Source: DASZIT01 sp035948855 (lineage in GTDB: Bacteria > Actinomycetota > Acidimicrobiia > Acidimicrobiales > RAAP-2). Taken from it: a DNA stretch of 64,000 nucleotides. The notes under the pieces are model-generated. The model was not told the DNA's origin. It saw only the letters and a list, made by a program, of their open reading frames with translations, and did no database searches. A program made the translations under genes and the position numbers. The stretch is from the NCBI GenBank assembly GCA_035948855.1, contig DASZIT010000148.1, forward strand, positions 6,020 to 70,019, read 5' to 3'. This document shows positions 15,736-24,522 of the stretch, one piece after another (the stretch's first letter is position 1; each line of letters begins with the position of its first letter).

Positions 15736-16532
15736 CCAGCTCCGGTGACGGTGGCAGGTTCGAGGACCTCGATGATCCTTCTCCCCCGCGGATGTCCTCG
15801 GCCCATCGGGGGGAGGTGGCCCGGCGTGTCCGCCGGGTCCGGCTTCGGCGGCAGGTCATGTTCAGCGGTCTGGCCGTGGCCGTCGTGTTCGGTGCCGCGT
15901 TCACCGCCGTCAATCTCCGGAACCCGGTGCCGGTCACCAATGCTCTCGGCGCGGCTTCGGGCGGGTTCAACCAGATGTTCTGGCCGACCGTCGGGTCACC
16001 TGGTCCTGGTTCTGCACCCGTCGAGCTGTCCCCGCTGGGGCCGTCAACAAAAACCCTCAACGACCAATCCAATGCCACCGCCGGCGCCGGCGCCGGGTCA
16101 GGTTCGGGCGTGGCAACTGGAGCTCCGAACTCGGCTTCATCCGGCCCGGGGTTCTCACCGGGGATAACGGTGGCGCCGTGCCCCGATCCGACCTGGGCGG
16201 GCGGGCAGTATTGCGGTCCCTCCCCCCAGCCCGGGAACGGGAGCGGTCCCGGCGGACAATGTTCAGGTAGGGAGACGGCGCCTCCGTGCGGCCCGGGGGC
16301 GGTGGTCGGTACCTCGTACCCTTACACCCTCCCGGTTCGCTGCGATGGCCGGATCATCTTCAACGGTCGCCGGTGGGACTCGGATCTCCTCCCACCCACC
16401 AATGGCCCCGATCTCTGGGTGTGGATGCGGCTGGTTCCGGGGGGCCAGCTCCGATTCATCGGTCCGGACGGGACCATCGGGTTCACTCCTGACCACGGCA
16501 AGCCGCCGCCGAGTTGTCGCGGTACTCCCTAG
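15732..16532 (+). CDS. Cys-rich single-pass membrane protein coupled to ECF sigma factor
   Basis: A 266-residue protein with a basic N-terminal stretch (about 26-40, RRVRRVRLRR) followed by one membrane segment (about 42-60), so the rest is outside. The external part is rich in Gly, Ser and Pro and holds several cysteines (in PCPDPTW, QYCGPS, GGQCSG, PPCGPG, VRCDG and PSCRG contexts) that could pair. There is no zinc-finger anti-sigma motif (HxxxCxxC) in the cytoplasmic part. Coupling with the sigma gene suggests control of sigma activity, but this is inferred only from position. Confidence 0.75.
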   Translation: MTSSGDGGRFEDLDDPSPPRMSSAHRGEVARRVRRVRLRRQVMFSGLAVAVVFGAAFTAVNLRNPVPVTNALGAASGGFNQMFWPTVGSPGPGSAPVELSPLGPSTKTLNDQSNATAGAGAGSGSGVATGAPNSASSGPGFSPGITVAPCPDPTWAGGQYCGPSPQPGNGSGPGGQCSGRETAPPCGPGAVVGTSYPYTLPVRCDGRIIFNGRRWDSDLLPPTNGPDLWVWMRLVPGGQLRFIGPDGTIGFTPDHGKPPPSCRGTP

Positions 16533-16617
16533 CCCGGCCCCCGATCTTCGATCTTCGAAAGCCGTTGGCTCCGACCTCGATCGCTTTGCCCTCTACCCAC
16601 TAGTGAAGGAGTGTTGA

Positions 16618-17400
16618 ATGAAACGCGTCATCCCCAACCGAAAAATGGTTACCGTGATCGGTGTCATCGCCTTGATGAGTGCCGCGGTGACCGGCATCAT
16701 CCTGTCGGTCGGCACCAACTCAAGAGCCGGGGCGGCGACCACCACTCCGGCCTGTGGGAGCTCCGACCCGAAGCTCACCGTGCAAGCCACCGGGCAAGCC
16801 ACCGCCACCCCGAACTTGTTGACGCTGTCGATCGGGGTCAACGTTTCCGACCCAACCGCGTCGGCCGCCCTCACCGACGCCAACGGCAGAGCCGGCAGCT
16901 TGTCGGCCACGCTCGAACAGGCCGGAGTGGCCAGCGCCGACATTCAGACGGCCAACTTCTCCATTCAGCCGAACTTCGACACCAAGGGCGCCATCACCGG
17001 CTACCAGGTGTCGAATACCATGCTGGTGAAGTTGCACAACCTGGCAGCCTCCGGAGCGGTCATCGACGCCGCTGCCAGATCAGCCGCGGATGCGATCCGT
17101 ATCAGCGGGCTCACCTTCTCGGTGGATGACACCAAAACGGTCGATGGCACCGCCCGAGCTGATGGCATCCAGGTCGCTGCCGCCCACGCCCATTCGATGG
17201 CCGCCGCCGCCGGTGAGTCGATCACGGGAGTGTGCTCGATCACCGACTCCACGACGACGTATCCCCTCGCTCAGGACTTTGCGGGCGCCGGCGCCGCCAC
17301 GGGAGCTACCGCGAACAGCCCCAGCGTTCCCGTGCAGCCCGGCACCCAACAGTCAACCGCCCAGGTCACCGTGGTCTACGGCCTGGCTCCCAAGGGATGA
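16618..17400 (+). CDS. SIMPL domain (DUF541) protein, exported
   Basis: A 260-residue protein with an N-terminal hydrophobic segment (about 10-30) serving as signal or anchor, followed by a SIMPL/DUF541 domain: KLTVQATGQATATPNLLTL is the typical opening (family consensus is Val-x-Gly-x-Gly-x-Val), and the ADIQTANFSIQPNFD and ITGYQVSNTM segments also fit. Members are periplasmic or surface proteins of poorly known role, some oligomeric. GAAGGAG lies 8 bases before the ATG. It follows the sigma operon after 85 bases, so it may be part of its regulon or just adjacent. Confidence 0.85.
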   Translation: MKRVIPNRKMVTVIGVIALMSAAVTGIILSVGTNSRAGAATTTPACGSSDPKLTVQATGQATATPNLLTLSIGVNVSDPTASAALTDANGRAGSLSATLEQAGVASADIQTANFSIQPNFDTKGAITGYQVSNTMLVKLHNLAASGAVIDAAARSAADAIRISGLTFSVDDTKTVDGTARADGIQVAAAHAHSMAAAAGESITGVCSITDSTTTYPLAQDFAGAGAATGATANSPSVPVQPGTQQSTAQVTVVYGLAPKG

Positions 17401-17440
17401 AATCGCAGGAGCCCAGGAGCGATTGCGCCGATGTCCGGAC

Positions 17441-18646
17441 TCAGCTAGCCGCCTTCTCCAGGATGTGGACGCCGCAGGCCGAGCCCAGGCCGATGACGTG
17501 GGCCAGCCCGACGGTGGCTCCTTCGATCTGCCGGTCGCCGGCTTCGCCCCGCAGGTGGTGGGCAACTTCCCAGATGTTGGCGATGCCGGTGGCGGCGATG
17601 GGATGGCCCTTGGACTCGAGCCCGCCGGAGACGTTGACCGGGGTGGCCCCGTCCCGCCAGGTGGCGCCGGATTCGAAGAAGGGGACGGCTTCTCCCTCCG
17701 GGCAGAGCATCAGGTTGTCGTAGTGCACCAGTTCGGCGGTGGCGAAGCAGTCGTGCAATTCGACCAGGTCGAGATCCTCGGGACCGATGCCGGCCTGCTC
17801 GTACGCCTGGGTGGCGGCATTCCGGGTGAGGGTGTTCACGTCGGGTAGCACCTGGCACGACTCCTGCCACGGGTCGCTGGTCAGCACCGAGGCCGAGACT
17901 TTCACCGCCCGCCGTCGCTGATCGGGGTCGAGGGTCTTGAGCTTGGCGTCGCTCACTACCACCGCGGCGGCGGCACCGTCGCAGTTGGCCGAGCACATCG
18001 GCCGGGTGTTCGGGTAGGCGATCATCATGTCGCCCATGATCTGCTCGAGGCTCATCGCCTTGGAGTAGGAGGCCAGTGGATTCAGGGTGGAGTGGGAGTG
18101 GTTCTTCTCCGAGATCCGGGCGAACAGCTCGAAGCTGGTCCCGCCGTAGCGGTGCCCGTACTCCATGCCGATCTGGGCGAACACCCCGGGCATGGTCTCG
18201 GTCCCGATCCGGCCGTCGACCGGCGCCACCGCCCCGTACCGGCCGTGACGGGTCCAGGTGTCATCGTCGGTCTTTCGGGTCCCTCCCGACAACAACCCGG
18301 CGCCGGCCAGCTTCTCGACCCCCACGGCCAGGCCCATGTCGCACTCCCCGGCCCGCACCGCCATGATGGCCGTGCGCAACGCGGTGGCCCCAGTGGCGCA
18401 GGCGTTGGCCACGTTGAAGACGGGGATGCCGGTCTGGCCGATCTGCTTCTGCAGCTGCTGGCCGATGCCGGCGTTGGACATCATCAGGCAACCGGCGGCC
18501 AGCACCCCCATGTCCTTGATGCCGACGCCGCCGTCGTCGAGCGCGCCCATCGCCGCCTCGGCGGCCAGGTCGACCACGTCGAGATCAGGATGCTTGCCGA
18601 ACTTGGTCATGTGGATCCCGAGTATCCAAATGTCGTCAGATGCCAT
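17441..18646 (-). CDS. thiolase-family protein (SCP-x/lipid-transfer type)
   Basis: A 401-residue thiolase-like enzyme. The first active cysteine lies in ANACATGATALRT, the histidine in SKGHPIAATG and the second cysteine in GSACGVHIL, so all three catalytic positions are kept. Together with the DUF35 partner this is the SCP-x/Ltp2-like arrangement known in actinobacterial steroid or acyl side-chain degradation, where the pair acts as aldolase or thiolase. ATG 18646 (MASDDIWILG) is preferred; the upstream in-frame start overlaps the DUF35 coding region further. It overlaps the DUF35 gene by 11 bases. Confidence 0.87.
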   Translation of the reverse strand: MASDDIWILGIHMTKFGKHPDLDVVDLAAEAAMGALDDGGVGIKDMGVLAAGCLMMSNAGIGQQLQKQIGQTGIPVFNVANACATGATALRTAIMAVRAGECDMGLAVGVEKLAGAGLLSGGTRKTDDDTWTRHGRYGAVAPVDGRIGTETMPGVFAQIGMEYGHRYGGTSFELFARISEKNHSHSTLNPLASYSKAMSLEQIMGDMMIAYPNTRPMCSANCDGAAAAVVVSDAKLKTLDPDQRRRAVKVSASVLTSDPWQESCQVLPDVNTLTRNAATQAYEQAGIGPEDLDLVELHDCFATAELVHYDNLMLCPEGEAVPFFESGATWRDGATPVNVSGGLESKGHPIAATGIANIWEVAHHLRGEAGDRQIEGATVGLAHVIGLGSACGVHILEKAAS

Positions 18647-19049
18647 TGCTCGCTGCCTCCTGTGGCTCGAATCCAAATCCGATCGCTTCCGTCCCGCTGC
18701 TGTCGGTCCCCACCGAATAGGTGGCCAGGCGCACCTTCATACCCAGGCTCACGTGGTCGGGATCCGGTTCCACGTTGATGAGGTTGCCCCGCACGCTGGT
18801 TCCATCGCAGTCCACCAGGGCGGCCACGAACGGGACCGGCACCCCCGGAGCCGCGAACGACACGATGGTGAACGCCCGTACCTCGCCCTCACCGGCGATC
18901 CGGACCCGCTCGAACTCCGTCTTCCCGCACGAGGCGCAGGCGTTGCGCCGATCGAAGAACCGGGCGCCGCAGGCTCGGCACTGGTTGGCGACCAGATGAG
19001 GATCGTCCCCCAGCTCCAGGTAGTCCACCAGCGTTATCTGGTCACTCAA
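18636..19049 (-). CDS. DUF35 Zn-ribbon/OB-fold protein, thiolase partner
   Basis: A 137-residue protein with an N-terminal rubredoxin-like zinc ribbon (CRACGARFF and CASCGKTEF, four cysteines) and a C-terminal OB fold (VRAFTIVSFAAPG, then a PVPFVAALVD strand). DUF35 proteins bind thiolase-like enzymes and help hold acyl-CoA. The gene precedes and overlaps the thiolase gene, the standard order. The two products probably form one complex. Confidence 0.9.
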   Translation of the reverse strand: MSDQITLVDYLELGDDPHLVANQCRACGARFFDRRNACASCGKTEFERVRIAGEGEVRAFTIVSFAAPGVPVPFVAALVDCDGTSVRGNLINVEPDPDHVSLGMKVRLATYSVGTDSSGTEAIGFGFEPQEAASNGI

Positions 19050-19257
19050 GAGATCCCTCCCCGATCATGTCAACCTTCACCCTAATAAGTGCCATGACCG
19101 TACCTGACGCCCCCGGTGGCGGGCCAAGTGGGCCCGGGCCGTCCCGGCCGGAACGGCTAAAACCGGCCCATCCCTCAGGTTCGGCGTCATATATCCAGCT
19201 CCGCCCTGTTTTAATCAACAACCGGCCGCTACGATGCAGGCCAACGAGGAGGGCCGG

Positions 19258-22095
19258 ATGTCAGGTTCGGAACAAGGCACGGCTGGTGACCACTCTCCCG
19301 GCGCGCCATCCGACGATCCGTGGGCCAGGTACACATTGCAGACCGTCCGGGGGGGGCTCCTCTCGTCGGTCTTCATCATCCTGGTGGTCACCCTCTACCT
19401 GGTGTTGCCGGGGCACAACCAGGTCAACCGGGCCGGCGCCTTCACCCTAATCCTGGTGGTCACCGCGCTGACCTACGTCGTCAGCACCCTTCCCTGGAAG
19501 CGAATCCTGGCCCGTCCGCGGGGTCGGATCGCCGTCTACGCCTGGGCCATCGGCATGGTGGCCATGGTCGATATCAGCATCGCCTTCACCCACGGCGCCC
19601 AGTCGGAGCTCTTCATCCTGCTCATCGTCACCTCCATCTTCCTGGCCGGGCCGAACTATCCCATCTCCGTGCAGCTCACCCTCGGGGCGGCCACCACCGC
19701 CGGCTATCTCGTCACCCTGGCCGCCACCGGTTGGGGCATCGGGTTCGCCACCTTGGTGTTCCGGCTGGGGGTGATCATGGCGTCCTCACTGGCCGTCGGA
19801 CTCTTGAACCACGAGCTCGGCCGCTCCTTCCGGCGCCAGATGGAGGAACGCGACGCCTCCGAGAACCGGGTGGCGTTGTGGAGCCGGGTGGCAGCGGTGG
19901 CCCGGCAGATCGATGCCTCCGATGTCGACCACGTCCTCTCGGCGGTGGTCGATGCGCTGGCGACGCTGGGCTTCGAGTCGTCAGACATCTGTGCCATCGA
20001 TGACAACGGAACCACCTACCGGGTGCTTCACGCCCGACATCTCGACACCGACTACACCAGCCAGCATCACTCCGCTTCCTTCGGCATGGTCGGCATGGTC
20101 GTCAAGCGGCGGCGAACGGTGGTCATCCGCGACTACGCCTCGCAGCCGGGGAGCGTGCCCGTCCTCGCCGGCGTCGGCTACCAGACGGTGATCGGGGGCC
20201 CGATATGGGTCAACGGTGAACTGACCGCCATCCTCGAAGGCGGTACCCGCCAGCACCGGGTCCCGTCCCCGGAGGAGGTCGCCGCCTTCGAAATGCTGGC
20301 CACCCAGGCCGGGCATGCACTAGAGAATGCTCAGCTGCTCGAAAAGCAGATGCGGGACGCCGACCATTTCCGATTGCTGCTGGAGGCAGCCCCCGACGCG
20401 GTGGTGGTGGCCGACACCAACGGGGCGATCGTGGAGGTGAGCAACCAGGCCGAGGCGCTGTTCGGATACTCGGCCGATGAGCTGGTGGGAAAGAAGGCGT
20501 CGATGCTGATGCCCGAACGGCTTCGCTCGGCGCAGATGGCCAGGATGGCCCGCTGGATCGAGGGGCTCGACCCGGCCGAGGCGGGCGAGGTTCGCACGAT
20601 GTTCGCCATGCGCAAGGACGGATCGGAGATTGCCGTCGAGGCATCGTTGAGCACCCTCGGCACCGCCCGGGGCGAGGTGTTCTCGGTCGCCGTCCGGGAT
20701 GTCACCGAGCGCCAGGAGTTCGAGCGCCGGTTGGCCCACCAGGCCACCCACGACCAGTTGACCGGGTTGGCCAACCGCGAGCTGTTCATGCAGCGCCTGT
20801 CCCGCTCCCTCCATACCCGGCTGACCGTCGATTCGCCGATGACCGTGTGCTTCCTCGATCTCGACCACTTCAAGTACCTCAACGACAGCCGGGGCCACCG
20901 GGTCGGCGATTCGTTGGTGGTGGCGGTGGCCCAACGCCTCGAGCATTCGGTCGACGGGCACTTCATCGCCCGGGTGGGTGGCGACGAGTTCGGCCTGTTG
21001 GTCGAAGGCCTGGCCGGTCATACCGACGCGGTCGGATTCGGTCACCATCTCCTCGCCGCCTTCGACAAACCCTTCGTCGTCGACGACATCGACTGCTATG
21101 TGACGGCCAGTATCGGCATCGCCTTCGGGCACGCCTCCGACCGGGCCGAGACGATCATGAGCAATGCCGATGCCGCGGTGAACCGGGCCAAGCAGAACGG
21201 GCGCTCCCGATTCGAGTTCTTCGACGAGGCCTTGACCCTCCAGGCCGCCAATCGGGTGGCGACCGAGGCCCAGCTCCACATGGCCATCGACCGGGGCGAG
21301 TTCCGGTTGGTCTACCAACCGGTGATCTCGCTGGATGGAGACCACCTGGTGGGAATGGAGGCCCTTATCCGCTGGCACCACCCGACCCGGGACGTGGTGC
21401 AACCGATGGAATTCATCTCCACCGCCGAGGAGACCGGGCTGATCGTCCCCATCGGCCGCTGGGTCCTCCATGAGGCCTGCCGACAGCTGGCCGAGTGGAG
21501 AGACCGGTACCCGGATCGTCCCGATGAGTCGATCAGCATCAACGTCTCGAGTCGGCAGCTCGAACACGATCATTTTGTGAACGATGTCGCCGAGGCGCTC
21601 CTGTCGACCGGGGTACCGCCGGAGCTCCTGATCCTGGAAATTACCGAGACCTTCTTCATGCGGGACTTCCAAGCCGCGGTCCGCCGGCTCCAAGCGTTGA
21701 AGGAGTTGGGCATCCGTTTGGCCATCGACGATTTCGGCACCGGCTTCTCGTCACTCTTCTCCCTGTCCCGGCTTCCCCTCGACATCGTGAAGATCGACAA
21801 GGCGTTCATCGACGGCTTGGGCAGCCGCTACGACGCGGTGGTGACCGCGGTTGTGACCCTCGGGAACGCCTTCGGGCTCGATGTGGTGGCGGAAGGAATC
21901 GAGACGCTGTCCCAACGAGATCGCCTGGTCCAGCTGGGATGCCGGTTCGCGCAGGGTTTCTACTTCGCCAAACCGCTGGAGCCGATCGAAGCCGAGGCGG
22001 TGTTCGCCCGAGGGATGGAGGCTGTCCGTCGCCCCGTCCACGCCGATCAACCGGCTACCTCACTGAGTCAACAACGACCCGGAGCGCTGGCTTAG
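19258..22095 (+). CDS. membrane GAF-PAS-GGDEF-EAL protein (c-di-GMP turnover)
   Basis: About 945 residues. N-terminal region 20-190 has about six membrane segments. A GAF domain (about 210-355), PAS domain (about 370-490), GGDEF domain (GGDEF at 574-578) and EAL domain (EAL at 701-703, plus DDFGTG and KIDKAFIDGL) follow. Both catalytic signatures are intact, so it could make and break c-di-GMP; the RxxD inhibitory site before GGDEF is absent (VDGH there). ATG 19258 is chosen because GAGGAGGG lies about 6 bases upstream; ATG 19234 has no such site. It stands alone. The sensed signal is unknown. Confidence 0.92.
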   Translation: MSGSEQGTAGDHSPGAPSDDPWARYTLQTVRGGLLSSVFIILVVTLYLVLPGHNQVNRAGAFTLILVVTALTYVVSTLPWKRILARPRGRIAVYAWAIGMVAMVDISIAFTHGAQSELFILLIVTSIFLAGPNYPISVQLTLGAATTAGYLVTLAATGWGIGFATLVFRLGVIMASSLAVGLLNHELGRSFRRQMEERDASENRVALWSRVAAVARQIDASDVDHVLSAVVDALATLGFESSDICAIDDNGTTYRVLHARHLDTDYTSQHHSASFGMVGMVVKRRRTVVIRDYASQPGSVPVLAGVGYQTVIGGPIWVNGELTAILEGGTRQHRVPSPEEVAAFEMLATQAGHALENAQLLEKQMRDADHFRLLLEAAPDAVVVADTNGAIVEVSNQAEALFGYSADELVGKKASMLMPERLRSAQMARMARWIEGLDPAEAGEVRTMFAMRKDGSEIAVEASLSTLGTARGEVFSVAVRDVTERQEFERRLAHQATHDQLTGLANRELFMQRLSRSLHTRLTVDSPMTVCFLDLDHFKYLNDSRGHRVGDSLVVAVAQRLEHSVDGHFIARVGGDEFGLLVEGLAGHTDAVGFGHHLLAAFDKPFVVDDIDCYVTASIGIAFGHASDRAETIMSNADAAVNRAKQNGRSRFEFFDEALTLQAANRVATEAQLHMAIDRGEFRLVYQPVISLDGDHLVGMEALIRWHHPTRDVVQPMEFISTAEETGLIVPIGRWVLHEACRQLAEWRDRYPDRPDESISINVSSRQLEHDHFVNDVAEALLSTGVPPELLILEITETFFMRDFQAAVRRLQALKELGIRLAIDDFGTGFSSLFSLSRLPLDIVKIDKAFIDGLGSRYDAVVTAVVTLGNAFGLDVVAEGIETLSQRDRLVQLGCRFAQGFYFAKPLEPIEAEAVFARGMEAVRRPVHADQPATSLSQQRPGALA

Positions 22096-23051
22096 CGGGG
22101 AGTGATGCCCCACGAACCCGTCCACTGGGCACCGGGGCTCAACACGTTGACGCCGTTCCCGGTGCGGAAGGCGTCGGGCGGGCAGGTCATCGGCTCCACC
22201 GCCAGTCCCCGGCGTCGCTGGTCGGGGGCCAAGGTGTCGCCGCTGTAGACCATCACGTAGTCGAACTGGTGGTCGGCCCACAGGGTGACTCCATTGGTCC
22301 CGTCGGGATGGTCGAGTTCGACCCGTAGGCGTCCGTCGGCGTCACGATGGAGCGAGGTGTAGCCGGTATCCAGCCGGGTGGTGCTCAGCAAGCGGCCGGC
22401 GTTGAAGTCGAACTCGGTCCCGGCCACCGGCGCCAACCCGGTGGGTAGCCCGCGATCGTCGGTGACGACCCGTCGATCGGCGGGCACCGTGAGCCGCACC
22501 ATGTCGACCGTCGGGGTTCCCACGGTGAGATAGGGATGGAAGCCGAGACCGAACGGCAGGTCCGTCGCTCCGTGATTCTCGGCGTCGGTGACCACGGTGA
22601 GGCCGTCCCGGCCGAGCCGGTACTCGATGGTGAGCCCCAGGGTGAACGGATAGCCGGGCGACGGATGGAGGACGCACGCCATGGTCACCCGGTTCTGGGC
22701 CCGGCCGGTCATCGCCCAGGGAAGCCAGCGGACGAGTCCATGGATGGCGTTCTGCCTCGAAGGCTCGTCGAGGGGTGCCTGGGCGCTCACCCCCTCGAAT
22801 TGATAACGACCGTCGCCGAGCCGATTGGGCCACGGGGCGAGGACCTGACCCCGGCCGCCGTGGCTCCACTCGTCGGTTCCGAACCCGTCGATCACCGGGT
22901 CGTCGTCAACCGTGAAGGACCGAAGGGTGGCTCCCACTTGGGTGATGACCGCCCGTTGATGGCCGTGCCCGATGACCCACTGGTCGCCGGTAGAAGAAGT
23001 GGTCTCCGACGGCCGCTGATCGTCGGGTGTGGTTCGTGGGGTCATGGTCAT
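22092..23051 (-). CDS. aldose 1-epimerase family protein
   Basis: A 319-residue galactose-mutarotase-fold protein. The pattern LAPWPNRLGDGRYQFEG, the HGLVRWLPW segment (family: HG...R) and GLGFHPYL with its histidine are typical of YphB/aldose-epimerase-like enzymes; the catalytic Glu is likely in the C-terminal VEPMTCPPDAF segment. It would interconvert sugar anomers. ATG 23051 or 23045 can start it. Its stop and the stop of the GGDEF-EAL gene share bases (TTAG at 22092-22095), a tail-to-tail overlap. Confidence 0.87.
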   Translation of the reverse strand: MTMTPRTTPDDQRPSETTSSTGDQWVIGHGHQRAVITQVGATLRSFTVDDDPVIDGFGTDEWSHGGRGQVLAPWPNRLGDGRYQFEGVSAQAPLDEPSRQNAIHGLVRWLPWAMTGRAQNRVTMACVLHPSPGYPFTLGLTIEYRLGRDGLTVVTDAENHGATDLPFGLGFHPYLTVGTPTVDMVRLTVPADRRVVTDDRGLPTGLAPVAGTEFDFNAGRLLSTTRLDTGYTSLHRDADGRLRVELDHPDGTNGVTLWADHQFDYVMVYSGDTLAPDQRRRGLAVEPMTCPPDAFRTGNGVNVLSPGAQWTGSWGITPR

Positions 23052-23201
23052 CGAGATTCCGGTCTGCCTGCGAAGGGCGGTGGATGTCGACCGGTATGGT
23101 AGGCGATCGGGCCACCGTGGCCCGGTGAAGGGCCTACCGGCGTCGGCGCGTCGAACCCGCGGCGCCCGGACCCGCCCCGACCTCTCCGAATGGGATCGCC
23201 G

Positions 23202-24071
23202 ATGCGCATTCTGGTGACAAACGACGACGGCGTGTTCTCACCGGGCATCGCTGCGCTGGCCCGGGGGTTGGCCACCACCTTCGAGGACGAGCACCAGCTG
23301 TTGGTGGTGGCGCCGCTGGTCGACCACAGCGGGGCCGGGGCCGCGGTCGGACCCGTGTACGACCGCGAGTCGATTCCCTACGAGGCGGTACAGGTCCCCG
23401 GGCTCGAGGGGGTCCCGGTATTCGGCATCGACGGGCCACCGGCGCTGGCGGTGATCCTGGCCTGCATCGAGGGGTTCGGCGATCGTCCCGACATGATCGT
23501 CTCCGGCATCAACCACGGGATCAATGCCGGCCGGTCAGCTCTCCACTCGGGAACCGTGGGCGCCACCCTTACCGGCGCCCAATTCGGGGTACGGGGGTTG
23601 GCGGTGAGCATCGCCTGGGGCGCGGACCCGGTGCCGTGGGAGACACCGGTGGCCCTGGTCAACGAGCTGGTGCCCGAGCTGGCCACCATGGAGCGCGGGA
23701 CCGTCCTGAACCTCAACGTTCCGGCCCTCCCCCTCGACCGGCTCGGCGGCATCCGCCATGGTTCCCTCGGGGCGGTGGGGCTCATCCGGGCGGCCCGCCC
23801 GGACCGGTCGGGGGAACCGGTCGGTGACTCGGCCGTCGACCACACCGGCGGGGCGATCACCCTGACCCTCCGGGGAGGACGCGGGTCCAACCGTCGCCAG
23901 GAACAGGCGGAGCTGGACCCCGATTCCGACGCCGGGGCCATCGCCGAGGGGTGGGCGTCGCTGACCCCGTTGCTCGGGGTGAGGGAAGATCTCTCCGACC
24001 AGGGATCCGACGCCCTGGCCAAGGCACTGGGCGCGGTTTCGCCCCGATTTCCCCAGCCGTCGGGTGCCTGA
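23202..24071 (+). CDS. surE: 5'/3'-nucleotidase SurE
   Basis: A 289-residue SurE-family phosphatase. MRILVTNDDG at the N-terminus gives the metal-binding Asp-Asp pair; SGINHGINAG matches the SGxNxGxN metal and phosphate site, and LHSGTVGAT matches the YSGTVxAA motif. It removes phosphate from nucleoside 5'- or 3'-monophosphates. ATG 23202 is preferred over 23190 because the family begins exactly at MRILVTNDDG. It stands alone between the epimerase gene and the long rpf leader. Confidence 0.92.
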   Translation: MRILVTNDDGVFSPGIAALARGLATTFEDEHQLLVVAPLVDHSGAGAAVGPVYDRESIPYEAVQVPGLEGVPVFGIDGPPALAVILACIEGFGDRPDMIVSGINHGINAGRSALHSGTVGATLTGAQFGVRGLAVSIAWGADPVPWETPVALVNELVPELATMERGTVLNLNVPALPLDRLGGIRHGSLGAVGLIRAARPDRSGEPVGDSAVDHTGGAITLTLRGGRGSNRRQEQAELDPDSDAGAIAEGWASLTPLLGVREDLSDQGSDALAKALGAVSPRFPQPSGA

Positions 24072-24147
24072 GCTCGCGCCTTTGTTTCGGTTGTGTGAAC
24101 GGCTTTTACCACTCTGTGCACCGGTAATCTCACCAGTCGTAACGTAA

Positions 24148-24176
24148 TTGCAACGTTGTTACTCCCCCGCTAGGGT
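24148..24176 (+). promoter_or_regulatory. predicted promoter of the Rpf-like gene
   Basis: TTGCAA (24148-24153), a 17-base spacer and TAGGGT (24171-24176). Transcription would start near 24183, giving a leader of about 340 bases. GTAAC at 24139 and GTTAC at 24158 form a dyad over the -35, a possible operator. Confidence 0.55.
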
Positions 24177-24185
24177 ACAAAGAAC

Positions 24186-24292
24186 TCGCTCAGCGATATG
24201 GCGAAACGGCGGTGATGCGGTAGCCGAATGGCTGCCGGCGGAACCACATGAGGGTCGGCTCATTGTGTCGTTAGGTCAGCTGGGTCGAGGAC
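24186..24292 (+). promoter_or_regulatory. candidate c-di-AMP (ydaO-type) riboswitch aptamer in rpf leader
   Basis: Segments in this order recall the ydaO motif: GATGCGGTAGCCGAA, then GGCGGAACCACATGAGGGT (family: GCGGGGGAACCA...GGGGUG) and GTCAGCTGGGTCGAGG (family: CCCGUCAGCUAACCC.GUAGG). Matches are imperfect, notably the loss of the GGGGUGAAUC run. In actinobacteria this riboswitch class often precedes rpf-like and other wall-hydrolase genes, which is the context here. Another structured leader class is possible. Confidence 0.4.
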
Positions 24293-24481
24293 ATATGAAC
24301 AACACACCGTTCACCCACCGACTGCGCCGACCAGGAGCCGCCAAACGCTGACCTGTTAAGGGTTACCCCGTCTGCACCTCGTACGGACCTCCTTGAAAGT
24401 CCCGAGCCGCCTGCCCTGCCCGGCAACAGTTCGCGAGTCGAATGCACCCAAGACGGTTGCCCGCATACCCATGCCACCCTC

Positions 24482-24498
24482 GAAGCCCCCCGGGCTTC
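24482..24498 (+). promoter_or_regulatory. perfect 7-bp hairpin just before the rpf ribosome site
   Basis: GAAGCCC, loop CCC, GGGCTTC. It ends 9 bases before GAGGAGG (24508-24514). No U-run follows, so it is not a standard terminator; it may be the expression platform controlling translation. Confidence 0.5.
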
Positions 24499-24522
24499 CG
24501 CGACTTTGAGGAGGCGCAAGAT

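Larger units (their letters stand above)
24072..24522 (+). other. 451-base region without a gene: promoter and long rpf leader
   Basis: No credible coding frame was found here. The first 75 bases are a plain gap after surE. The rest holds the promoter (24148-24176), a structured segment resembling part of a c-di-AMP riboswitch (24186-24292), an unassigned stretch (24293-24481), a perfect hairpin (24482-24498) and the ribosome site GAGGAGG (24508-24514) of the Rpf-like gene. Confidence 0.6.

Noticed and set aside
20320..21693. 457-codon minus-strand frame opposite the GGDEF-EAL gene
   Set aside because: Shadow of the c-di-GMP gene; no domain signature.
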